Shown piece by piece: positions 14,990-22,825 of a DNA stretch of 41,737 nt. A program made the translations under genes and the position numbers. This DNA comes from Lentisphaerae bacterium RIFOXYA12_64_32 (GTDB lineage: Bacteria; Verrucomicrobiota; Lentisphaeria; Oligosphaerales; YB12-FULL-65-16): positions 1 to 41,737 of the forward strand of contig MHBL01000486.1 of assembly GCA_001803235.1 (NCBI GenBank), in the 5' to 3' direction. The notes below the pieces were generated by a model. That model had not been told where the DNA came from and searched no databases. It saw only the letters and a program-made list of their open reading frames with translations. Each line of letters begins with the position of its first letter. Positions within the stretch are counted from its first letter, which is position 1.

Positions 14990-16894
14990 ATGCCCGCAAA
15001 CGTTGATGTAAGTCTGACCTGGCACGCGGCGGAAACGCCGCCCGACCTGCACGCGCTGCTGCGCACTCTCGCCGAGGAGTACCCGATTGCGGAGTCCGCA
15101 TCCCCCGGGGCCGCGGACGCCGCAGCCCCCTGCGGAGTCCGCATCACCGTCGCGTTCCGGCACGAGCCGGGACTGGCGGGGTTCGCCATCGAACGACGCG
15201 GCGGGACGGCCACGGTGCGGTACGGCCGCCTGTCGCAAGCCGGCCGCGCGCTCAGTTCGCTGCTGGCCGGGCTCGTGGCGGACGGCGCCACGGTGACCGA
15301 CACGCCGGCGTTCTCGACCCTCGGAATCGTGCTCGACTGCGGCCACAACGCCATGGTCACGCCGGAACACTTCCGCAAGTGGTTGCGGCGTCTGAACCTG
15401 CTCGGGTATGACATGGCCATGGTCTACACCGAGGCCGGGTACACGTTGCCGGGCGAGCCATGCTTCGGGTACATGCGCGGCGCCTACACGGTCGAGGAAA
15501 TGCGCGCGCTCGACGACTACGCCGCCGCGCTCGGCATCGAGATGGTCGGAAGCATCCAGGCGCTCGGGCATCTCGAGCAGGCGCTGAAGTGGTCGCCGAA
15601 CGCCGGGATCCGCGACACGGAACACACGCTCCTGGTCGGCGAGCCGAAAACGTACGAATTGGTCGAGAAAATGGTCGCGTTCTGGGCCACCGCGTTCCGC
15701 AGCCGCCGATTCCACCTCGGCATGGACGAGACCTACGACCTCGGCCGCGGCAAGTACCTAGACCGTAACGGCTACCGGCGCGGACTCGACATCTACACCG
15801 AGCACCTGCGCCGTGTCGCGGAAATCTGCGCCCGGCACGGAGTGCGACCCATGATCTGGTCCGACGTGCTGTTCCGCCTGGCCGGAACGTCGGGCGTGCA
15901 CTACGACAAAGCGAACCGTATTCCCGACGAGGTGCGCAACGCACTGCCCAAGGACCTGGACCTGGTCTACTGGGACTACTACAACGACAGCCCGGCACAC
16001 TACAAGGACCGCGTTCAGCAGCACCGCGACCTCGGCTCTGAGCCGGTGATGGCATCCGGCGTCTGGAGTTGGCCCACGCCGTGGCACGACTGGCGGCGCA
16101 CGGAACGCTGCGGCGGCGCCTGCATCGAGGCCTGCCGCGAGGTCGGACTCAAGGAGATGCTCTTCACGCTGTGGTCGGACGACGGCGGCTACTGGGAGAT
16201 CGACTCAGCCTTTGCGGGGCTCGCCTACGTGGCCGAGCGATGCTTTGGTGACGGGTCCGTGAACGAGGAGGTGCTGGCGCGGCGGTTCCGCGCTGTCTGC
16301 GGTTCGGACCTGGCCGTGCACCGGGCTGCGTCGCGCCTGAACGACCGGCTCCAGCCCGGTTGCGTGCTCTGGGACGACCCGATGCTGGCCATCTACCTGC
16401 GCCACGCGGCCAAGGCCGGGACACAGGTCCTGCGCGATGCCGAGGCGCACTGCCGCGAGGTCGTGCGCGCCCTCGAACCGCACCGGACCGACACGATCGC
16501 GGGCGACCTCAACCACGCCTGGCTCGTGGCCAGTGTCATGGCCGCCAAGACGGGCCTGGCGGCGCGGCTGTTCGATGCCTACGCGGCCGGGGACAAGGCG
16601 GCGCTGGCCGCGGTACGCAACGATGTGCCGGCGCTCGTCGGGCTCATTGAGCAACTCGCGCGCTCGTTCCGCACGCTCTGGCTGGCGCGCTGCAAGCCGT
16701 TCGGCCTGGAAGTGCTCCAGATCCGGTTCGCCGGCCAGGCGGCGCGCTACCGCGAACTCGCCGACCGGCTCGGCGAGTACCTCGACGGCCACGTCGCCAC
16801 CATCCCGGAACTCGACGAGGCCCGCAAGGGTGCGTACCTCCCCGCCCGGAGCGGGAGCTACCTCGGCTTGGCGTCCGGGTCGCGCGTGTTCTGA
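14990..16894 (+). CDS. GH20-like beta-N-acetylhexosaminidase
   Basis: A 634-residue protein. An N-terminal GH20b-like alpha/beta domain (residues about 1-108) is followed by a TIM barrel opening with GIVLDCGHN. The catalytic D246-E247 pair occurs in FHLGMDETYDLGRG, the GH20 signature used with substrate-assisted catalysis on terminal GlcNAc or GalNAc. The barrel continues with MIWSDVLFRL, VYWDYYN and LFTLWSDDGGYWE, which resembles the hexosaminidase D (HEXD)-type subgroup. A helical C-terminal domain (about 410-634) follows. No signal peptide, so it probably acts on imported oligosaccharides. AAGGAG lies 7 bases before the ATG. An odd low-complexity segment in the N-terminal domain is described separately. 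Confidence 0.85.
   Translation: MPANVDVSLTWHAAETPPDLHALLRTLAEEYPIAESASPGAADAAAPCGVRITVAFRHEPGLAGFAIERRGGTATVRYGRLSQAGRALSSLLAGLVADGATVTDTPAFSTLGIVLDCGHNAMVTPEHFRKWLRRLNLLGYDMAMVYTEAGYTLPGEPCFGYMRGAYTVEEMRALDDYAAALGIEMVGSIQALGHLEQALKWSPNAGIRDTEHTLLVGEPKTYELVEKMVAFWATAFRSRRFHLGMDETYDLGRGKYLDRNGYRRGLDIYTEHLRRVAEICARHGVRPMIWSDVLFRLAGTSGVHYDKANRIPDEVRNALPKDLDLVYWDYYNDSPAHYKDRVQQHRDLGSEPVMASGVWSWPTPWHDWRRTERCGGACIEACREVGLKEMLFTLWSDDGGYWEIDSAFAGLAYVAERCFGDGSVNEEVLARRFRAVCGSDLAVHRAASRLNDRLQPGCVLWDDPMLAIYLRHAAKAGTQVLRDAEAHCREVVRALEPHRTDTIAGDLNHAWLVASVMAAKTGLAARLFDAYAAGDKAALAAVRNDVPALVGLIEQLARSFRTLWLARCKPFGLEVLQIRFAGQAARYRELADRLGEYLDGHVATIPELDEARKGAYLPARSGSYLGLASGSRVF
15088..15145 (+). repeat. Intragenic direct repeat flanking a low-complexity insertion
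   Basis: The 15-mer tgcggagtccgcatc occurs at 15088-15102 and 15131-15145, 43 bp apart. The two copies are read in different frames (AESAS versus CGVRI). The stretch between them encodes SPGAADAAAP, which looks inserted into the N-terminal domain of the GH20-like enzyme. Confidence 0.75.
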
Positions 16895-16937
16895 GGCAGG
16901 CCGATGGAGTGCTGACTCGATGGCGAAGGAAGCGATG

Positions 16938-17100
16938 CTGGGGGTTTTCCACCCCCAGACCCCCGAGCAAGGGGCGTCGTTGACTCCCCTTGCAACCCCT
17001 CGACGTTGCGGCACGAATCGGAGCGGTGCCGAGCCACCGCTCCAATTCGTGCCGCGGCGGCCGTCCACCACCCGCCGCAGGAACTGTCGGCGGGTGGTGG
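16938..17100. repeat. Array of four consecutive stem-loops after the GH20-like gene
   Basis: In order: ctgggggt/acccccag (16938-16958); gcaagggg/ccccttgc (16967-16993); a 21-bp arm pair with one mismatch, gcggcacgaat to caccgctcc and beyond (17008-17028 with 17035-17055); and ccaccacccgccg/cggcgggtggtgg (17065-17100). With the element at 17137-17221 this fills the 393-bp gap. No reading frame here looks real. It could be a strong transcription or mRNA-decay barrier. Confidence 0.75.
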
Positions 17101-17136
17101 AGCGGGAGATTACGCTGGCAGCGTGAAACGGCTTGA

Positions 17137-17221
17137 GGCTCGTAGTCCCGCGTTTACGCGGTCCGAGTTTTGCGTCGCCACGGAGTGAACCGGGGACCGC
17201 CTGAAGGCGGGACTACGAGCC
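17137..17221. repeat. Two-hairpin palindromic element, family R2
   Basis: Perfect 15-bp outer arms ggctcgtagtcccgc (17137-17151) and its complement (17207-17221) enclose two tetraloop hairpins: ccgcg-TTTA-cgcgg (17148-17161) and ccgcc-TGAA-ggcgg (17197-17210). A half copy is present at 41552-41585. Confidence 0.8.
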
Positions 17222-17287
17222 TGGGCCGCACGGGGTCGAAGACAGTCGAGCAGTCTGGCACGTTCAGGACGAGAAGGAGTTGCCACG

Positions 17288-19810
17288 ATGTCCGCAGCAA
17301 CCGACAGGAATTCGGCCATGCGTTCTGTGCGTTCAGCAAACGGTGTCCCGGTGCGTTCCGTGAAAGTGGACGGCGGCAACGGGCAGTTGCTCGTTGCCTA
17401 CGGGGACGACGTGCAGTTGCAGGTCCGGCAGCGCTGGTTTGCGGAGTCCGCGACGCCGCCGACGCCCGTCACGACTGACGCCCTGGAGAAGGTCCGGGAC
17501 TTGCGCTTGCCGAACCCGGGCGTGTCATGGCTCGAGCGCGCGAGCGCAGCCAAACTGCTGTTCGAGTCGACCTGGCGTCAGTCGGGATCGGAGCTGGAGT
17601 TCTCCGTCCGCATCAGCAACCCGGGGACTGAGCCTGCCGCCCTGTGCCTCGAGCAGAACATTTCCGGGCTCCCGCTCCGGGGCATGTGTTTCGCGCCCTC
17701 GCTGCGGGCCGACTACGACCTGAAGCAGTCCGGTGCGGCGTTTGCCTATCGCGGTGCGCCCTGCCTGTCGAAGGGGCTCCCGGGCGGTGTTCTCTCCATT
17801 CCGATGGTCAGCTTCTACGAGCGTGAGCGCGACCTCGGGTTCACGGTGGCGGCGCACATTGAGGCGCCGACCCCGGGCTTCTCGTGCGAGGCGGGCACGG
17901 AGCAGGTTACCCTCCAGCGACGGCTCCGGGTCAGTCCGGGCAACTCCGTTACGCTTCGGCACTTTGTCATCCGTCACGAGGGCTGCTGGCGGCCCGGGCT
18001 GCGCTGGGTCCGCGACGCGTACCCGGACTATTTCATGGCGTCGGCCGCGACCGTCGAGGCCACGCACGGCTGCTTCGTCTACACGAACACGACCGACGTC
18101 GCGCTGTGCGACGAACTCGCGCAGCAGGGCGTGAAGAACGTCGAGATCCATTGGACTTGCCCGTTCTTCGGCAAGAGCGTGCCGGAGGAAGAGCCGTGGG
18201 TGAAAATGATTGACGACAAGTGGAACACGATCAAGCGCACCACCGATCCGGCCGCGCCGCCCGAGGACGCACCGTACGACGACATCAAGCGCTACGTGTC
18301 GCGGGTCACGACCCCGGCCGGCCGCTGCGACGAGGTGCGGGACTTCATCCGCAACCTCAAGGCGCGCGGCATGCAGACGTACATGTACTTCAACCCGACC
18401 GAGTCGTGGGAGTTCTTCGCCGCGCAGGAGTTCCCCGAATGCATTGTGCGCCGACCGGACGGCTCGCCGTGCATGACGTGGTTTGATCACGTGGTGATGG
18501 ACTGCCGGCCCGACTCGCGCTGGGGCCAGTACCTTTGTGATGAAGTGCAGCGTCTGCTCGAGCTCTATCCCGAAGCGGACGGCATCTTCATGGACCAGTC
18601 CGCGGGCGACCCGGACGATTTCAAGGTCTGCCGGATCACCCACGCTGTAGCCAAGATCGTGGAGCGGGCGGGAAAAACGTGCTACTGGAACGGGCCGTAC
18701 ATGGTGGACCTGCTGCCGCATACGGTCGGGCTGCTGGGCGAACTCGGACCGCTGCAGGGCGAGCGCATCAAGTGGCTGACCGTCGGCAGCAAAGTCTGCT
18801 GTGGTTTGGGGCACACGGAGGCGCAGTACCAGCGTAACCTGCTCAACGGCCTTTGGCCGCCGGCGCCCAGCCTGATCCACTCGCGGGGATTCCGAGTGAG
18901 TGACGCCCCCGCTCACGCGAAACCCATCCCCGAGGAACTCCAGCGCCTGCACCGCAACTACATGCTCCTGTACGAACGGTTGCCCGGCAAGACCTGGTTC
19001 CTGGGGCCGAACCCGCTCGACGTCCCGGAGGGCGTGCAAGGGAACATTTTCGAGAGCCGTGACGGCGAGTACCTGGTTCCCCTGATCGTTCCGGGGCACG
19101 ACGTCGCCAAGGGTGCATTCGCTAAGAATGTGGTGGTGTCGGTCCGAGTGCCCGATGCCGAACACATTCGCGGCGCCTGCGTGCAGTCGATCAATCTGCC
19201 GGGCGGAAGCTACCGGGTCCCGTTCCAGCGCCGCGGCGGCGAGTTGCGGGTCACGATTCCGTGGCTGGGCGCAGCGTCACTGCTCCGACTGACTCATGAA
19301 GAATGCAGCGGCGACGAAATGCCGGAGGCCAGGGACTGCTCGGTCCGGACAGAGAAGCCGCCGCCACGGGTGATCTGTACCGTCATCCATGCCGAAGGCG
19401 TGGCGCCTACGGGCAACCTCGACAGCATCGAGAACGGCCTTACGACCACCGCGCCCCTGCCGCCCGTGCCGATCCGCAAGGCCTATCTGAACGGCACGCA
19501 GATGGGTACGCTCGGCTCGGTGAATTCCTGGCATTGGCATCCGCTTGTGGGTGTCGGGGTGATTCAGAACATCAAGGTTGACATCACCGACATTCTGCGG
19601 CGCGAGAATGAGCTGGTGATCGAGCCCGATGGTCCGCAGGACTTCTTCAAGATGCGCAGCATTTCGATGCTGGTCGTTTTCTCGGACGGCCGGGTGTTCC
19701 ACTCCAAGTCCGAGCGGAACACGTATTCCAGTTGCGCGCACGCCCAGGCGGAGGGGATCATACAGAGCCCGGTCCAGATCCCGATTGAGTTTTCTGAACT
19801 TCCCGAGTGA
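17288..19810 (+). CDS. Putative TIM-barrel glycoside hydrolase, unclassified
   Basis: An 840-residue protein. An N-terminal beta-rich domain (residues about 15-245) is followed by an alpha-galactosidase-like barrel (about 250-600). Barrel segments include CFVYTNTTDVALCDELAQQG, MQTYMYFNPTESWEFF, VMDCRPDS and GIFMDQSAGDPDD, where D435 or a neighbour is a candidate catalytic acid. A C-terminal beta domain ends the protein. I cannot name a family with confidence; it resembles the DUF6259-like hydrolase nearby in general plan. No signal peptide. AAGGAG lies 8 bases before the ATG. It is the last hydrolase of the locus and is followed closely by a UroD-like gene, suggesting one transcript. Confidence 0.65.
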   Translation: MSAATDRNSAMRSVRSANGVPVRSVKVDGGNGQLLVAYGDDVQLQVRQRWFAESATPPTPVTTDALEKVRDLRLPNPGVSWLERASAAKLLFESTWRQSGSELEFSVRISNPGTEPAALCLEQNISGLPLRGMCFAPSLRADYDLKQSGAAFAYRGAPCLSKGLPGGVLSIPMVSFYERERDLGFTVAAHIEAPTPGFSCEAGTEQVTLQRRLRVSPGNSVTLRHFVIRHEGCWRPGLRWVRDAYPDYFMASAATVEATHGCFVYTNTTDVALCDELAQQGVKNVEIHWTCPFFGKSVPEEEPWVKMIDDKWNTIKRTTDPAAPPEDAPYDDIKRYVSRVTTPAGRCDEVRDFIRNLKARGMQTYMYFNPTESWEFFAAQEFPECIVRRPDGSPCMTWFDHVVMDCRPDSRWGQYLCDEVQRLLELYPEADGIFMDQSAGDPDDFKVCRITHAVAKIVERAGKTCYWNGPYMVDLLPHTVGLLGELGPLQGERIKWLTVGSKVCCGLGHTEAQYQRNLLNGLWPPAPSLIHSRGFRVSDAPAHAKPIPEELQRLHRNYMLLYERLPGKTWFLGPNPLDVPEGVQGNIFESRDGEYLVPLIVPGHDVAKGAFAKNVVVSVRVPDAEHIRGACVQSINLPGGSYRVPFQRRGGELRVTIPWLGAASLLRLTHEECSGDEMPEARDCSVRTEKPPPRVICTVIHAEGVAPTGNLDSIENGLTTTAPLPPVPIRKAYLNGTQMGTLGSVNSWHWHPLVGVGVIQNIKVDITDILRRENELVIEPDGPQDFFKMRSISMLVVFSDGRVFHSKSERNTYSSCAHAQAEGIIQSPVQIPIEFSELPE

Positions 19811-19887
19811 GGACACGATGCGCCCGGACGCGGGCTCGTCCGGGCACGGGAACGAGCACGGGAGAGAAACGGCGAGGAGAGTGTCAC

Positions 19888-20946
19888 ATGGGACTCTTGC
19901 AGCGCAAAGTGACTCCGGATTTCGCGGGCCTGCGCAAGGTCATACGGCGCGAGGGCACACCCGGGCGCGTCTTCTTCATGGAGTTCTACCAGGACGAGGA
20001 GATCAAGGTCGCCGTCGAACAGCGGTTCAGCCTGGCGGTCGCCCCGAGCGGCGCTGACGGTCCCCGGCGCCTGCGCCGGGAAATCGCGATCCAGAGTTTC
20101 CTCGGTTACGACATGATCCAAGTCACCGAAGTCCTGCCCGCTTTCAACCTTGCCATCGCGTCGGAGGAGGCGCGCACCGCCGTGTCGTCCGATCCGGTGG
20201 CCAGCGGCCCGATCCAGACGTGGCAGGACTTCGAGAAGTACCCGTGGCCGCAGGTCTCAAAGATCGACACCGGGCCGCTGGAGTGGCTCGAGAAGAACCT
20301 GTCGGAGAACATGCGCTGCTACAGCAGTGTTCCGGTCGGGTACTACAAAATGCTGCTGGGCTTCGAGTCGATGTGCTACCTGATCTATGACCAGCCGGAC
20401 CTGGTCGCAGCGGTCCTGACTCGAGTCCGGGAGATCTTCGTCGATTACTGCCGGCTCCTCGGTCAGTTCCGCTGCGTGGCGGCCATGTGGGGTGCCGACG
20501 ATATGGGGTTCAAGACCCAGACATTTCTCCCGCCCGAGTTCCTCCGGAAGAATGTTCTCCCTGTTCACCGGGCCTGTGCCGACGCGGCGCATGCGGCCGG
20601 CAAGTTTTACTTCCTGCACTCGTGCGGCAATCTGCGCGAGATCATGCCCGACATCATTCATGACGTGAAGATTGACGCCAAGCACTCGTTCGAGGACGCC
20701 ATCCTGCCGATCGAGGAAGCGAAGCGTCTCTACGGCCACGAGGTCGCGCTGCTCGGCGGGCTGGATGTCGACTTTCTCTGTCGCGCGGACGAACGAGGCA
20801 TCCGCCAGCGCGTGCGAAGCATTCTGGACGCATGTCACTCCGGCGGCGGTTACTGCCTTGGCTCCGGCAACTCGGTGGCCAAGTACGTACCGCTGGAGAA
20901 TTACCTGATCATGCTCGACGAGGGGCGGAACTACGGAATGTCATGA
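19888..20946 (+). CDS. Uroporphyrinogen decarboxylase/MtaA-family protein
   Basis: A 352-residue protein of the UroD/MtaA superfamily, which includes heme-pathway decarboxylases and zinc-dependent corrinoid or coenzyme M methyltransferases. The H-x-C zinc motif of the methyltransferase branch is present (H244-S-C246 in FLHSCGN), followed by LLGGLDVDFL and a late cysteine C323 in GYCLGSGNS. The protein lacks the arginine-rich N-terminal porphyrin-binding signature of true HemE as far as I can judge, so a methyltransferase role is more likely. The ATG at 19888 has GAGGAG 8 bases upstream; an overlapping upstream ATG at 19807 is rejected. In a glycosidase locus it might remove or transfer methyl groups on sugars, which is conjecture. 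Confidence 0.85.
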   Translation: MGLLQRKVTPDFAGLRKVIRREGTPGRVFFMEFYQDEEIKVAVEQRFSLAVAPSGADGPRRLRREIAIQSFLGYDMIQVTEVLPAFNLAIASEEARTAVSSDPVASGPIQTWQDFEKYPWPQVSKIDTGPLEWLEKNLSENMRCYSSVPVGYYKMLLGFESMCYLIYDQPDLVAAVLTRVREIFVDYCRLLGQFRCVAAMWGADDMGFKTQTFLPPEFLRKNVLPVHRACADAAHAAGKFYFLHSCGNLREIMPDIIHDVKIDAKHSFEDAILPIEEAKRLYGHEVALLGGLDVDFLCRADERGIRQRVRSILDACHSGGGYCLGSGNSVAKYVPLENYLIMLDEGRNYGMS

Positions 20947-21025
20947 GTCACGCCGAATGCCCTCCGGTTCAAGGCCAGGCAACCGGCGAGACGCCAGTGG
21001 TCCTGGAGAGGCGTTTCTTTGGAGC

Positions 21026-21043
21026 GCCCGCGTCCTCGCGGGC
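21026..21043. repeat. Tetraloop hairpin in the UroD-GNAT gap
   Basis: gcccgcg-TCCT-cgcgggc. The arms and flank (ggagcgcccgcg) match those of the hairpin at 22596-22619, while the loop differs. Confidence 0.6.
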
Positions 21044-21124
21044 TGGCTTGGGGCTGCACTCGGCAATACGACAGACCCTCACGCATTCCCATGACCACCC
21101 CGTAAGTACAAAGGAGACGACAGC

Positions 21125-22570
21125 GTGAATACCGATGGAACCCAGACGCAATGCCTTCGGATCCGCGCGCACCATTTCCCGAACCTGCGCGAGTATGCCC
21201 TGGACGGCGTGCGGCTGCATTTCGACGAGAGCTGGGGCTACACCATGGCATTCGCCCGCGCGCACGACGCGGTGCTGGAGGCGATCGTCAGCGACCCGGC
21301 GCGGCGCGTGCGGGTCGAAGCGGGGCTCGATGACATCTGCGAGTGTGGCGTGTGCCCGAACCGGAAACCGCACTGCGCCGCGCCGGCACTGGCCGAGACG
21401 GACCGGCGCGCGGCGGCACGGTTCGGTGGGGTCGTGGGCCAGGAGTACGCGGCGCAGGACCTCGTCGCGCTGGCGACGCGTCCCGTACTGGACCTCGGTG
21501 AAGTCGATCTGAAGAGCGGGGAGCGCATGAAGGTCCGGCTTGTCTCGCCACCGGCACCGGAATATGCCGAACGCCTGGGCCATTTCCTCGCGCACAAGCC
21601 GGACTGGGCGGTGCGCAAGATCCGCAAGCAGCTCAACGGCGATTACGGCAAGGAGTGTGTCGACAAGTTCTTCGTCGGCGAGATCGACGGACGCCTGGCC
21701 GGGCATGTCTGGTACGGCTATGCGGTTGCCGGGTCCGGTACCGCGAACTTCGGTGAAGTCTACACGGCGCCGGAGCACCGGCGCAAAGGCGTGGCCGACG
21801 AGTTGATACGGTTCCTGGTCGAGGACTTCCACGCCAGTCCGGCGCGACTCGCGCTGTGCACCGCCGGTGAGGTGGCGACGCGCATCTACGCCAAGCATGG
21901 GTTTCGGACCGTAGTCCCGGATGCGAACCGTGGCCCGCTGATCCTGCCGAAACGCCGGTTTGGAAACAGCTTTGCGGAGTCCGCAGACGCCTACTACCGC
22001 CCCGGTCAACCGGTCAGCGTTGTCCCCGGCAGCATCAAGCACCGGCACGACATCGACTGCATGCTGCGGTTCACGCACATCCTGCGCCGCGGGACCGACG
22101 CCGAGTCGCGGTTGCGCGGAGTCGGGTTCACCGGCGCGTCGCTGGCCGACCGCGTCGGCCCGGCGTGGCATGTCCCGAACTACATGGATGCGTGCTTCCA
22201 GGTCGATGACGGGCGCGGGTTCCTCACCATCGCCGCACTGCCCGAAGGCAGGGCTGCCGGCTGGGCGTTCGTGCTGCGACGTGAGTCCCCGCTCGAAGCC
22301 GGCAGCTACACGTTCGATTTCGAACTGCACCCGACGTATCTCGCGGCCGCACCGCAACTCATCCGCGACACGCTCGAAATGGCCACGACAAAGGGCATCA
22401 CGGACATCTTCGCCTGGTGTGCCGCGAGCCCATCGGCGAAGACGGAGGTCTTGACGGCGAACGGGTTTGCGGAGACCGCACGAGTCCCCGGATACTGCCG
22501 CGGCGGCGACGGCGCGGCGTGCGATATGGTTGTCATGCGCTCATCGCACCCCGCACCCCGGATCGGCTGA
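21125..22570 (+). CDS. DUF1284-GNAT fusion protein
   Basis: A 481-residue protein with three parts. Residues 1-120 resemble DUF1284: LRIRAHHF with H16/H17, then DDICECGVCP and a further Cys (C72, C74, C77, C84), a likely metal site. Residues about 137-275 form a GNAT acetyltransferase with the acetyl-CoA loop EHRRKGVADEL and the YAKHGFRTV strand. Residues about 285-481 look like a second, weaker GNAT-like domain (ASPSAKTEVLTANGFAETARV). GTG start with AAGGAG 8 bases upstream. It closes the carbohydrate locus and might acetylate an amino sugar or protein; the substrate is unknown. DUF1284 usually stands alone, so the fusion is unusual. Confidence 0.75.
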   Translation: MNTDGTQTQCLRIRAHHFPNLREYALDGVRLHFDESWGYTMAFARAHDAVLEAIVSDPARRVRVEAGLDDICECGVCPNRKPHCAAPALAETDRRAAARFGGVVGQEYAAQDLVALATRPVLDLGEVDLKSGERMKVRLVSPPAPEYAERLGHFLAHKPDWAVRKIRKQLNGDYGKECVDKFFVGEIDGRLAGHVWYGYAVAGSGTANFGEVYTAPEHRRKGVADELIRFLVEDFHASPARLALCTAGEVATRIYAKHGFRTVVPDANRGPLILPKRRFGNSFAESADAYYRPGQPVSVVPGSIKHRHDIDCMLRFTHILRRGTDAESRLRGVGFTGASLADRVGPAWHVPNYMDACFQVDDGRGFLTIAALPEGRAAGWAFVLRRESPLEAGSYTFDFELHPTYLAAAPQLIRDTLEMATTKGITDIFAWCAASPSAKTEVLTANGFAETARVPGYCRGGDGAACDMVVMRSSHPAPRIG

Positions 22571-22595
22571 GGGGTCTGTCGGTTTACTGGGACCC

Positions 22596-22619
22596 AGCGC
22601 CCGCGAGAACGCGGGCGCT
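22596..22619. repeat. Tetraloop hairpin at the end of the carbohydrate locus
   Basis: agcgcccgcg-AGAA-cgcgggcgct, a perfect 10-bp stem 25 bases after the stop at 22570. It may terminate the locus, but no T tract follows. The remaining 200 bp up to 22825 show only weak promoter-like matches, such as TTGGCT-16-TATCGT at 22758-22785. Confidence 0.65.
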
Positions 22620-22825
22620 CCAGAATTCGTGCCGCCGTGCCGGGACTGATCCCGCCCTACCGCCTCGACGAAGTGCTCCAACCCCCGCATTACCGACTTC
22701 TTCGCACCTCTTGACGCATTGCGAGTTCTGGGAAACGGGGATTGCTTTTCAACGCGTTGGCTGTAGTTTTCATCGCGAGTATCGTGAATTCCTTCCCCTG
22801 AGACGGGAATGCAGGGGATATACCG

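Noticed and set aside
16938..17221. CRISPR-like array
   Set aside because: The stem-loops are all different in sequence, with no repeated direct unit or regular spacer and no cas genes.
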